Made by a program: the position numbers and the translations under genes. The notes under the pieces were generated by a model. That model worked only from the letters and a program-made list of their open reading frames with translations. It was not told the DNA's origin and made no database searches. A DNA stretch of 64,000 nt from Bradyrhizobium sp. BTAi1 (GTDB lineage: Bacteria > Pseudomonadota > Alphaproteobacteria > Rhizobiales > Xanthobacteraceae), in assembly GCF_000015165.1 (NCBI RefSeq), contig NC_009485.1, forward strand, positions 2,396,001 to 2,460,000. Reading direction: 5' to 3'. Of this stretch, positions 15,830 to 24,998 are shown piece after piece; position 1 is the first letter of the stretch; each line of letters starts with the position of its first letter.

Positions 15830-18354
15830 ACGAGCAGGTCAATCTCACCAATTGCGATCGTGAGCCGATCCATGTTCCCGGCAGCGTCCAGCCGTTCGGC
15901 TTTCTGCTGGCGCTGGTGTCCGATTTCACCATCTGCATGGCCTCGGAGAACGCGCCCGACTATCTCGGCGGCGACATCGGGGGGCTGCTGCAGCAGCCGA
16001 TTGCGGCGGTGCTGTCACCGGCCGGGGTGGCTGCGATCCGGTCGCGGGTCGATTATCTGAGCGGTCCCGATGCGGTCGAGCGCATATTCGGCATCGATCT
16101 GCTCGGCAAGGGCCGGCTGTTCGATCTCGCCATTCACTTCTCCGGCGCCTATCTGGTCGTCGAGGCCGAACCGAGCCTGATCGAGTCCGGGGCGAATTCC
16201 GGCGAACTGGTGCGGCTGATGCTGGGCCGCATTCGCAAGACAACGAGCATGGCCGATCTCGCCCAGGAGGCGGCGCGGCAGCTCAAGCTGCTGACGGGTT
16301 TCGACCGCGTCATGGTCTACCGCTTCCATCCCGACGGCTCCGGCGAGGTGATCGCGGAGGTTGCCGGGCCGGGTCTGGAGCCGTTCCTCGGGCTGCATTA
16401 CCCCGCATCCGACATTCCAAGGCAGGCGCGGCAGCTCTATCAGCGCAATTGGCTGCGCATCATCGCCGACATCAACGCCGCGCCCGCGCCGCTGCTCTCG
16501 ACGCCCGTGCATAATGCCGGTCTGCTCGACCTGTCGATGAGTGTGCTGCGCGCCGTCTCGCCCATTCACATCGAATATCTGCGCAACATGGGCGTGGCAG
16601 CCTCGATGTCGGTCTCCATTCTGCGTGACGGCAAATTGTGGGGGTTGTTCGCCTGTCATCATTACGCGCCGCATCATCTGTCGTTCGAGAAGCGCACGGC
16701 GGCCGAGCTGTTCGGCCAGATGTATTCCTGGCTGCTCGAGGCGCGCGAGCGTGAGACCGACATCGCCTATGAGACGCGCGCGCATCACATCCAGGAGCGA
16801 CTGATCGAGCGCGCCGCCGCGCAGGCGCACAGCAAGCGCGCCATTCTCGATTTCGTCGCCGACTACCGGCAGATGATCGAATGCGACGGCATCGCCGTCT
16901 GGTCCGACGACGAGATCACGCTCGACGGCGAGACGCCGACCGAGGCGGAGGTGCAGGATCTGATCGGCTTCATCAACCGGACGTCGCCGGGGCGGATCTG
17001 CGCCAGTGCCGAGATCGCGAAGATCTACGCCGCCGGCGAGGCGTTTCGCGCGCGCGCCGCCGGCTTCCTGGCGATTCCGATCTCGCGGACGCCGCGCGAC
17101 TGCCTGATCTTCTTTCGTCGCGAGATGCTGCGCTCGGTCAACTGGGCGGGCGATCCCCACAAGACCTACTCCGAGGGGCCGCTCGGGGCGCGGCTCACGC
17201 CGCGCAAGAGCTTCGAACTGTGGCAGCAGACCGTGGCCGGGCAGGCGAAGCCGTGGACCGCGGCCGATCTGCGCATTGCCGAGAGCCTCCGCGTGACACT
17301 GCTTGAAGTGATCCTGCAACTGTCGGAGCTCGCCGCGCGCGAGCGCCGTGGCGCGCAGGAGCGGCAGGAGCTGATGATCGCCGAGCTCAACCACCGCGTC
17401 CGCAACATCCTCAGTCTCGTGCGCGGACTGGTCGCGCAGAGCAAGGACACGGCGAATTCGGTCGAGGAGTTTGCCGCCATCCTGGGCGGACGGATCCAGG
17501 CCTTGGCGCGTGCGCATGACCAGATCACGAATCTGAACTGGGCGCCGGTGGCGCTGCGTCATCTGCTGGAGTCGGAGGCGGGTGCCTATCTCGGCGCGCG
17601 GGCAGGGCGGGTGCGGATGGAGGGACCCGACGTCGCGCTCGACCCCAAGGCGTTCGCGACGCTCGCACTCGTCGTGCACGAGATGATGACCAACTCAGCG
17701 AAATACGGCGCGCTGGCCGACTCCACGGGGCAGGTGCAGGTGATCTGGCGTCTCGATCCCGGCGCAAGCCTCGTGATCGACTGGAAGGAAAGCGGCGGAC
17801 CGCCGGTGCAGCCGCCGTCGCGCCGCGGTTTCGGCACCACCATCATCGAGCGCTCGGTGCCGTTCGATCTCAAGGGCGACGCCGAGATCCGTTTCGATCT
17901 GCTCGGAGTTCAGGCCCGCTTTGTCATTCCCGCCAATTTCGTTCAGATCGTGCCGGCGATCACCGGCGCTCCGGCGCATCATCACGCGAAGCAGGAGGCG
18001 GCGCGATTGTCCGGCACCGTGCTGATCGTCGAGGACAATCTGATCATCGCAATGGGAGCCGAGGTGATCTTGCTTGAACTCGGCGCGCGCCACGTCGAGA
18101 CGGCGGCCTCGGTCAATCACGCGCTGAAGGCGATCGAACGGGCGCTGCCAAGCTTCGCTTTGCTCGATATCAACCTTGGCGCGGAGAGCAGTCTCCCTGT
18201 CGGATACAGGTTGAAAGAGCTGGGTGTGCCCTTCATGTTCGTCACCGGCTATGGCGAGCGCGCGCCGCTTCCGGCCGAACTGTCGGACGCGCCGATTGTT
18301 CAGAAGCCGTACACGCGCGAACTGATCGAAAAGGCGTTGTCAAAGTTCAAGTGA
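15826..18354 (+). CDS. bphP: Bacteriophytochrome hybrid HWE histidine kinase with receiver domain
   Basis: An 842-residue light sensor. PAS domain: TNCDREPIHVPGSVQPFG, with Cys10 as the expected biliverdin-binding cysteine. GAF domain: PASDIPRQAR near residue 193. PHY domain with tongue motif PRKSF near residue 458. It is followed by an HWE-type kinase: H-box ELNHRVRNILSL near residue 522, N-box VVHEMMTNSAKYG, and WKESGG supplying the W-x-E. A C-terminal receiver follows, with its phospho-Asp in LLDINLG near residue 781. This PAS-GAF-PHY-HWE-REC order matches Agrobacterium Agp2. A cytoplasmic red/far-red sensor with autophosphorylation and intramolecular phosphotransfer is expected; whether it is a bathy type (Pfr ground state) cannot be read here. 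The start overlaps the bphO stop. Confidence 0.95.
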   Translation: MNEQVNLTNCDREPIHVPGSVQPFGFLLALVSDFTICMASENAPDYLGGDIGGLLQQPIAAVLSPAGVAAIRSRVDYLSGPDAVERIFGIDLLGKGRLFDLAIHFSGAYLVVEAEPSLIESGANSGELVRLMLGRIRKTTSMADLAQEAARQLKLLTGFDRVMVYRFHPDGSGEVIAEVAGPGLEPFLGLHYPASDIPRQARQLYQRNWLRIIADINAAPAPLLSTPVHNAGLLDLSMSVLRAVSPIHIEYLRNMGVAASMSVSILRDGKLWGLFACHHYAPHHLSFEKRTAAELFGQMYSWLLEARERETDIAYETRAHHIQERLIERAAAQAHSKRAILDFVADYRQMIECDGIAVWSDDEITLDGETPTEAEVQDLIGFINRTSPGRICASAEIAKIYAAGEAFRARAAGFLAIPISRTPRDCLIFFRREMLRSVNWAGDPHKTYSEGPLGARLTPRKSFELWQQTVAGQAKPWTAADLRIAESLRVTLLEVILQLSELAARERRGAQERQELMIAELNHRVRNILSLVRGLVAQSKDTANSVEEFAAILGGRIQALARAHDQITNLNWAPVALRHLLESEAGAYLGARAGRVRMEGPDVALDPKAFATLALVVHEMMTNSAKYGALADSTGQVQVIWRLDPGASLVIDWKESGGPPVQPPSRRGFGTTIIERSVPFDLKGDAEIRFDLLGVQARFVIPANFVQIVPAITGAPAHHHAKQEAARLSGTVLIVEDNLIIAMGAEVILLELGARHVETAASVNHALKAIERALPSFALLDINLGAESSLPVGYRLKELGVPFMFVTGYGERAPLPAELSDAPIVQKPYTRELIEKALSKFK

Positions 18355-18516
18355 ACGCCGGAGGGCGGTACGCGACGTGTCGCGGCGGCTATCGGACAAC
18401 ATGAATCGGTGGATACGCCGCTCACATCCGCGTGTTGTCCCGACCGGAACGTTGCAGGACGGCGACCGCCACGTGGGATATTCCAGCTGTTGCTGCGACA
18501 AAACAGCCCAAAAAAA

Positions 18517-18549
18517 TTAGAACGTATCAAAAGGACACCGCCGTTCTAA
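18517..18549. promoter_or_regulatory. Inverted repeat in an AT-rich promoter-like region
   Basis: TTAGAACG (18517-18524) and CGTTCTAA (18542-18549) are perfect reverse complements with a 17-base spacer, in a tract more AT-rich than its surroundings. It lies about 95 bases before the envelope protein start. A near match to the alphaproteobacterial LexA box (GTTC, seven bases, GTTT) overlaps the right arm but lacks one base. A regulator site is possible, not shown. Confidence 0.35.
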
Positions 18550-18643
18550 CATTGTTTCGACAAATGGAACCTCCGCAGCCTTATTCCGAACGAAGTCATC
18601 GTCGAAACGGCGGATCGGGGCGTGTTCAATCGTCGGAGGTCTG

Positions 18644-19678
18644 ATGACGAAGCGAACGACGAGTTTGTTGCCGTGCGTCGCTGTCGCCGTGTTGGCGGGA
18701 GTGGCTGCGACAACGATCGAGTTTCAACCGGCATCGGCTGCTGACGAATGCCTGACCAAGCCGAAGGAGACTCCGGCAGGCAAGCATTGGTTCTACCGGA
18801 TCGATCGCACGACGAAGAAGCAGTGTTGGTATCTCCGCGATGACGACCGCGCGTCACAGGGCGCCTCGCTCGTGACGCGGAAATTGGCCTCGCATCGCGA
18901 TCGTACAGAGCTGTCGCAGTCGGCCGCCGATGCGCGGGCGGAAATCCAGCCGTCGCCGAGCCAGGCTGCTGACGATGTCAAGGTCACGTCGTCGACCCCG
19001 AGCGCTGCCGCCCGGTCTTCGGCAATGTTCCCGCCGGTTGCCGCTGCGTCGGTTGTCACGCCGCCTGCGGCAACGGCGCCCGCAGCCGCCGCGCCGACGA
19101 ATGCTGCTCCGGCCGCCGCGGTGGCCGACTCGGCCGCCGGCGATTCGGCGCTCACATCGCGCTGGCCGGATTCGTCAGGCACATTGCAGGCGCAGCCGGC
19201 GCCGGCACCGCGTTCGAATTCCTATACGCTTGCTGCGGCGTCAAGCGACGCTGGTCCGGCCGAGACCGTCGCGCCCACGGCGTCGTCCCAGACCGTGGCC
19301 GAGGCTGCGCCGACGGCGTCGACCGGCGCGGGGCTTGACGACCCGGCGCGGACGCGGCTGTTCGCGTTCCTCGGTGCCGTCGCCGTCGCCGGCTTTTCGA
19401 CGAGCGTGCTGCTCGCGCGCGCCCGCGCCAAGCGGCAGCTGCGCCTCGAGCCGATGGCCGCGCGGCGCGTGGCCCGCTGGCCGGCCGAGCCGGAGCTCGA
19501 TCGGATGCATCTGCCGCCGGTGGATCGATTCCATCCGGCACTGGCGCGCGGCGAACAGCCGGTCAAGCGCGTGTCGCAGGTCTCGATGGTGCCGCGCGAC
19601 GACGTCCGCTATGACGATCAGTACGAGGTCGAGGATCTCCTGGCGCGCTATTCCGGGCAGGCACGCCGGAAGTCTTGA
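18644..19678 (+). CDS. Ala/Pro-rich secreted or membrane-anchored protein, function unknown
   Basis: A 344-residue protein with an N-terminal signal peptide (LLPCVAVAVLAGVAATTIEF), then a conserved block with cysteines and aromatic residues (DECLTKPKETPAGKHWFYRI...KKQCWYLRDD, about residues 30-65). A long Ala/Pro/Ser-rich low-complexity region follows (residues 85-220). A single membrane helix comes next (LFAFLGAVAVAGFSTSVLLA, about 235-255) and then a basic cytoplasmic tail. The conserved cysteine block with a disordered linker and membrane anchor suggests an envelope protein, but I do not recognise a characterised family. Its start has a good ribosome-binding site (CGGAGG) and its stop lies 3 bases from the convergent ccrM stop. 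Confidence 0.8.
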   Translation: MTKRTTSLLPCVAVAVLAGVAATTIEFQPASAADECLTKPKETPAGKHWFYRIDRTTKKQCWYLRDDDRASQGASLVTRKLASHRDRTELSQSAADARAEIQPSPSQAADDVKVTSSTPSAAARSSAMFPPVAAASVVTPPAATAPAAAAPTNAAPAAAVADSAAGDSALTSRWPDSSGTLQAQPAPAPRSNSYTLAAASSDAGPAETVAPTASSQTVAEAAPTASTGAGLDDPARTRLFAFLGAVAVAGFSTSVLLARARAKRQLRLEPMAARRVARWPAEPELDRMHLPPVDRFHPALARGEQPVKRVSQVSMVPRDDVRYDDQYEVEDLLARYSGQARRKS

Positions 19679-19681
19679 GCG

Positions 19682-20834
<1,153 letters not shown>

Positions 20835-21201
20835 AGGCGACGCTGTCGGCGACGCGGGACCTAACAACCGACTGCCCACACATTGACCCGGCAAAGTAAA
20901 AATGGACTTAATCGGGAAAATTTTTCGCATCTCAGCGCATGTTTTCATCACGCGCATGAGCGATGAAGAGCGGCCGGACCACGCGCGGCATCAGCCGCGC
21001 AACGCGACGATCGCGAAGGGTTTTTCGCGATGCTGCGCGCGAAAAGCGGTGCCAGCGGGTGCGGCGCCTGCGGCGGTTGATTTGCCGGCGCTAGGCAAAA
21101 TTTGCCGGCCGGGTTATTGATTAACACAGTGGAAATTTTACCTGTTTGCCGCGTTGGCCATTTCGCGCAGAGCCGCGCAAGAATCGTGAGGAAAAGCCGC
21201 C
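20835..21201. other. Divergent promoter region between ccrM and the YpfJ-type gene
   Basis: This gap holds the promoters for both directions and no convincing gene; a 72-codon open frame from 20902 is repetitive and unsupported. Structures seen are a perfect 8-bp hairpin (ATCGCGAA 21010-21017, TTCGCGAT 21024-21031) and a pair of TTTGCCGGC direct repeats near 21080-21110. A short AT-rich segment (20890-20930) is the most promoter-like part. I looked for CtrA (TTAA-N7-TTAA) sites and found no clean match. Confidence 0.4.
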
Positions 21202-22122
21202 ATGCGTTACGATGATTTCCGTCGCAGCGACGACATCGACGACCGTCGCGACGAAGGCGGCGGGATGGGCGGCGGTATGGGTCTGCCGATCGGCGGCGGC
21301 GGGCTCGGCATCGGCACGATCATCGTGCTCGGCCTGATCGGCTACGCCTTCGGCATCGATCCGCGCATCCTGATCGGAGGAGCCGAGATGCTGAGCCATG
21401 GCAGCGCGCCGAGCTATCAGGCCGATCGCCGCTCGCCCGGTAAGACCGGGGCGCCGAAAGACGAGATGGGCGACATGATCGCCGGCGTCCTCGGCGAGAT
21501 CGACGATCGCTGGAGCGAGATCTTCCAGGCCAGCGGCCAGAGCTATACCGGGCCGAAGATCGTGCTGTTCCGCAACAGCACCAATGGCGGCCGCTGCGGC
21601 ATGGCGCAGTCGGCGATGGGGCCATTCTATTGCCCGCCGGACCGGCAGATTTTCCTCGACACCAGCTTCTTCCGCGAGGTGGAGACGCGCTTCCGCGGCT
21701 GCTCGGGCAACGCCTGCAAGTTCACGGCGGCCTACATCATCGCGCATGAAGCCGGACACCACGTGCAGAATCTGCTCGGCATCCTGCCGCGCGTGACGCG
21801 GATGCAGCAGCAGGTCGGCAGCAAGGCCGAAGCGAACGCGCTGCAGGTCAAGGTCGAACTGCAGGCCGACTGCCTCTCCGGCGTCTGGGTCAATCGCGAG
21901 GAGAAGAAGCGCCCGGGCTTCATCGAGGAGGGCGACATCGACGCCGCGCTGACCACCGCCTCCGCGATCGGCGACGATACGCTGCAGCGGAAGGCGACCG
22001 GGCGCGTGGTGCCGGATTCGTTCACCCACGGCTCGGCCGCACAGCGCAAGCGCTGGTTCATGGTCGGCTACCAGCAGGGCACGGTGCAGGCGTGCAATAC
22101 ATTCGGCGCCAATTCGCTGTAA
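21202..22122 (+). CDS. YpfJ-type neutral zinc metallopeptidase family protein
   Basis: A 306-residue protein of the YpfJ/zinc-metallopeptidase-like family. Its N-terminus is rich in Asp/Arg then Gly (RYDDFRRSDDIDDRRD, GGGMGGGMGLP), followed by a membrane helix (IGTIIVLGLIGYAFGID). The extracytoplasmic domain carries the zinc motif HExxH (AYIIAHEAGHHVQNLLG) and paired cysteines (RGCSGNACKF). Family members are membrane-anchored and conserved, but substrates are largely unknown. The ribosome-binding site is GAGGAAAA before the ATG at 21202. It is followed closely by moaB; the stop is 11 bases before the moaB ATG. Confidence 0.92.
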   Translation: MRYDDFRRSDDIDDRRDEGGGMGGGMGLPIGGGGLGIGTIIVLGLIGYAFGIDPRILIGGAEMLSHGSAPSYQADRRSPGKTGAPKDEMGDMIAGVLGEIDDRWSEIFQASGQSYTGPKIVLFRNSTNGGRCGMAQSAMGPFYCPPDRQIFLDTSFFREVETRFRGCSGNACKFTAAYIIAHEAGHHVQNLLGILPRVTRMQQQVGSKAEANALQVKVELQADCLSGVWVNREEKKRPGFIEEGDIDAALTTASAIGDDTLQRKATGRVVPDSFTHGSAAQRKRWFMVGYQQGTVQACNTFGANSL

Positions 22123-22133
22123 GGAGTCGCGTG

Positions 22134-22694
22134 ATGGCGATCGACGAGAGCAAGAGCTTCATCCCCCTCAACATCGCCGTGCTGACGGTGTCGGACACGC
22201 GTTCGCTCGCCGACGACAAGTCGGGCACGACCCTGAGCGACCGCTTGACTGCCGCAGGTCACAGACTGGCCGCGCGCGAAATCGTCACCGACGACGTCGA
22301 GAAGATCCGCACCGTGGTGCGGGCGTGGATCGCCGATCCCGGAGTCGACGTCATCATCACCACTGGCGGCACCGGCTTCACCGGTCGCGACGTCACACCG
22401 GAAGCGATCGAGCCGCTGTTCGAGAAGCGCATGGACGGCTTCTCGATCGCCTTCCATCTGCTGAGCCACGCCAAGATCGGCACCTCGACCATCCAGAGCC
22501 GCGCCACCGCGGGCGTCGCCGGCGCCACCTATATCTTCTGCCTGCCGGGATCCCCCGGCGCGTGCCGCGACGGCTGGGACGGCATCCTCGCCGCGCAACT
22601 GGATTACCGTACTCGGCCCTGCAATTTCGTCGAGATCATGCCGCGGCTGGACGAGCACCTGCGCCGGCCGAAAGCGCAAGGCGCGACGGCGTAG
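22134..22694 (+). CDS. moaB: Molybdenum cofactor biosynthesis protein MoaB
   Basis: A 186-residue MoaB/Mog-type protein with the molybdopterin-binding fold motifs (NIAVLTVSDTRSLADDKSG at the N-terminus and ITTGGTGFTGRDVTPEA with the TGGTG loop), which adenylates molybdopterin in cofactor assembly. The length is normal. The start is the ATG at 22134 with an ideal ribosome-binding site (AAGGAG) seven bases upstream; GTG at 22131 is an alternative. It lies directly after the YpfJ-type gene, probably in one transcript. Confidence 0.95.
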   Translation: MAIDESKSFIPLNIAVLTVSDTRSLADDKSGTTLSDRLTAAGHRLAAREIVTDDVEKIRTVVRAWIADPGVDVIITTGGTGFTGRDVTPEAIEPLFEKRMDGFSIAFHLLSHAKIGTSTIQSRATAGVAGATYIFCLPGSPGACRDGWDGILAAQLDYRTRPCNFVEIMPRLDEHLRRPKAQGATA

Positions 22695-22737
22695 GGGCGC
22701 GCCGCCAGCACGAGACGGCCGGGCGGAGAGGTCAATC

Positions 22738-23163
22738 TCAACGCGTTGGCACGAATTCGAACGCGCCACCGCCTTCGATCGCCGCGCCGACCAGTCCTCC
22801 GACCACATTGGCTGCGTAATTCTTTGTTCGTGGTACGACGACCATCTTGTAGGTCTTTCCCGGAACAGCGGTGAAGCGATAGCTCGATGATCCCGGCGTG
22901 GACCAGGTCGACACCTTGATCTCCGTGGGGCCGGGGGCGATCGGACCGTTGAAGCTCTCGCCACGGCCGAGGCTCGCCACCTTCGTGCCGTTGATCTCGA
23001 TCGCGGCCGGCGCGGCCAGAAAAAGCAGATCTGTCGAACGCGTGATGGCGACGGTCGCGCTGCCTTTGGGCGCGGCGTGAGCCGCTGTCGAGGCGGCATC
23101 TGCGACGGCAAGCACTGCGACTGCCAAAAGCGCGGCCGCAATGGATCGACGCGAGAGTCTCAT
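22738..23163 (-). CDS. Small secreted protein, possible DUF2846-like fold
   Basis: A 141-residue protein with a clear signal peptide (RRSIAAALLAVAVLAVADAA). The mature part has short beta-strand motifs (IEINGTKVASLGRGES, APGPTEIKVSTWS, AVPGKTYKMVVVPR) resembling DUF2846-type domains, which have been found on small envelope proteins and lipoproteins. The similarity is weak and the function unknown. No lipobox cysteine is present. It is convergent with moaB and lies about 140 bases from the MarR-GNAT gene on the same strand. Confidence 0.75.
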   Translation of the reverse strand: MRLSRRSIAAALLAVAVLAVADAASTAAHAAPKGSATVAITRSTDLLFLAAPAAIEINGTKVASLGRGESFNGPIAPGPTEIKVSTWSTPGSSSYRFTAVPGKTYKMVVVPRTKNYAANVVGGLVGAAIEGGGAFEFVPTR

Positions 23164-23305
23164 GGTTCAGATGCCCCCGTTCACATGCCTTCGAAAACGC
23201 CGGGCACACGACGTCGATATTGGAACTAATCAATCCCGAGATGAGTGTAGTTGTAGTCGGTGCGTTGAATTGCCTGCGGTTGAGCTCGTCGCCGGCGGCG
23301 CAGCG

Positions 23306-24235
23306 TTACAGTGTCAACGTCCAGGTCTCGCCGATGAGCTCGACGCCGAACGAGGCGTGCGGCTCCTCCGCGATCTTGCGGAAGCCGGCCCGAGCGTAGA
23401 TGTCCCGCGCGGTGGTGAGAATGCTCTGTGTCCACAGCTCGATGGTCTTGTAGTGCCTGTCCCGGGCGAAGCGGATGCATTGTTCTGTCAGCGCCCGGCC
23501 GACGCCCAGCCCGCGGGCCTTCTTTTCGACCAGCAGCAGCCGTAGCTTGGCGATGTCGTCGCTGCCCTTGACCAGGAAGATCGAGCCGACCGGCTCGCCA
23601 GCGAGCTCGGCGATCCAGCAGTGCTCGCGGTCCGCATCGTAGGACCGGAGGAACTGCGCGCCGATCTCGGCGACCAGCGCCTCGAAACTGGCGTCCCAGC
23701 CATATTCCTCCGTATATACGGCGCCGTGCCGCGAGATCACCCAGCCGATGTCGCCGGGGCGATGGCTGCGCAGCAGAACGGCTGGACGCGTCTGCGACGG
23801 CGGCTCCAGCAGGTCTTCGATCGTGGCCATTGCGCCGACGAGCCGCTGGCGCGAGGGCGCCGGCAGGTCCGCGAGCATCGCAGCGATTTCCTGCTGCGAG
23901 CTGCGGTCGAGCTTGGCAAAGACTTGGCGTCCCTTGGCGGTGAGGTTGAGCTGCTGCTGCCGGCGGTCCGATGGCAGCGGCGTGCGGCTGATCAGGCCCT
24001 TCTCGTCGAAGCTCTGCACGATGCGGCTGAGATAGCCGGCGTCGAGACCAAGAAGAACGCCGATTTCCTTGGCGGTGGTCGTCTCGCGATGAGCGAGCTC
24101 ATAGAGCACCCGCGCTTCGGCGAGCGAAAACGGACTGTCGAGCAGGTGCTGGTCGAGCGCGCCGAGCTTCCGCGTGTAGAAGCGGTTGAACGCGCGAACG
24201 GCGGCGACGGAGTGGTCGGTCGGCTGAGCAGGCAT
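23306..24235 (-). CDS. Bifunctional MarR-type regulator fused to GNAT acetyltransferase
   Basis: A 309-residue fusion. Residues 1-140 are a MarR winged-helix DNA-binding domain (LAHRETTTAKEIGVLLGLDAGYLSRIVQSFDEKGLISRT, with the DRRQQQLNLT wing). From about residue 165 comes a GNAT acetyltransferase domain (LLVEKKARGLGVGRALTEQCIRFA, acetyl-CoA-binding loop). Such MarR-GNAT fusions are common in proteobacteria; the substrates are mostly unknown. The frame continues upstream to 24289, but the ATG at 24235 fits the domain start and keeps the dyad at 24255-24290 outside the gene. It may repress its own gene from that dyad. Confidence 0.92.
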   Translation of the reverse strand: MPAQPTDHSVAAVRAFNRFYTRKLGALDQHLLDSPFSLAEARVLYELAHRETTTAKEIGVLLGLDAGYLSRIVQSFDEKGLISRTPLPSDRRQQQLNLTAKGRQVFAKLDRSSQQEIAAMLADLPAPSRQRLVGAMATIEDLLEPPSQTRPAVLLRSHRPGDIGWVISRHGAVYTEEYGWDASFEALVAEIGAQFLRSYDADREHCWIAELAGEPVGSIFLVKGSDDIAKLRLLLVEKKARGLGVGRALTEQCIRFARDRHYKTIELWTQSILTTARDIYARAGFRKIAEEPHASFGVELIGETWTLTL

Positions 24236-24254
24236 GGCGCACCCTTTTTCAATG

Positions 24255-24290
24255 CTTGCCATTGTCAACAAATCTGTTGACGTTGGCAAG
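24255..24290. promoter_or_regulatory. 36-bp dyad, probable autoregulatory operator of the MarR-GNAT gene
   Basis: CTTGCCA (24255-24261) and TGGCAAG (24284-24290) are perfect outer arms; GTCAACA (24264-24270) and TGTTGAC (24275-24281) are perfect inner arms around AATC. The dyad lies 20 bases before the start of the MarR-GNAT gene, where MarR proteins usually bind. Its ownership by this regulator is inferred from position and symmetry. Confidence 0.7.
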
Positions 24291-24302
24291 TATCGTTTGG
24301 GG

Positions 24303-24875
24303 CTAGACCATGACGATCCGGCTGCGCAGCGTAGTGCGGGAGGCGCGGCCGAGCTGACGCAACAGTCGCGTTTCGGCGCGCTTGGAGTCGGGCCTGTAGC
24401 CGCCGACCTGGCGGTAATGCTCGCGCGCGATCAGCAGGCCCTGGTCGCCCAGCGGGCCGATCACGACCCGTGCGACCGCCCGCAGGCGGTCGCGCAGGCT
24501 CACATTGGCGTAGGGGGAGAGGGCATAGCGGAACACGCCCGCGCGCGGCCGTCCGGCCGCTGCCACGCTCTGCACGAACTGCATGGTCTCATCGATCCAG
24601 CCGGGATCCAGCACGGCGCCTGCCGGCAGAAACATCAGCCAGGGCGCGCGCGCCTGCGCGGCACCGGCCGCGAGTGCGGCGGCGGGCGAGCCCAGGAACG
24701 TCATGAAGTTGCAGCCGGCGACGTCGGCGACGCGTTCCATGACGCTGGGGTCGGGAGAACGGTCGACCAGCAGCACCTCGCTGACCACGCCAGCGGCTGC
24801 TCCCGGCACCAGCGCGGAGAGGGTCGCGACCACCGGCTGTTCGGCTCCCTCGGTCGGGATGATCACGCTCAACAT
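24303..24875 (-). CDS. Small glycosyltransferase family 2 protein
   Basis: A 190-residue GT2-fold protein with the nucleotide-sugar-binding start (MLSVIIPTEGAEQPVVATL), a VLLVDRSPDP strand in place of the usual DDGSxD motif, and a later GPLGDQGLLIAREHYRQVGGY segment reminiscent of the GT2 substrate-binding region. It is much shorter than typical GT2 proteins (220-300 residues) and lacks a clear DXD, so catalytic competence is doubtful. It lies directly upstream of the MarR-GNAT gene on the same strand, about 70 bases away with the dyad between them. Confidence 0.75.
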   Translation of the reverse strand: MLSVIIPTEGAEQPVVATLSALVPGAAAGVVSEVLLVDRSPDPSVMERVADVAGCNFMTFLGSPAAALAAGAAQARAPWLMFLPAGAVLDPGWIDETMQFVQSVAAAGRPRAGVFRYALSPYANVSLRDRLRAVARVVIGPLGDQGLLIAREHYRQVGGYRPDSKRAETRLLRQLGRASRTTLRSRIVMV

Positions 24876-24998
24876 AGGCCTGGCATCGTTGTTTTCAGCA
24901 CCTCTGCCAGAGTTGTTATCACTTTGTCATATGCAAATCAGCCCGTTGCAGTGCGGAATTTTGCGGCACCCCGGACGGAGTACCGCACGGAGCGAATG

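Noticed and set aside
20914..20929. CtrA-like site near ccrM
   Set aside because: One TTAA is present but the second half-site is AATT rather than TTAA at the right spacing.
20902..21120. 72-residue frame between ccrM and the YpfJ-type gene
   Set aside because: Arg/Ala-rich, contains hairpin sequence and has no ribosome-binding site.
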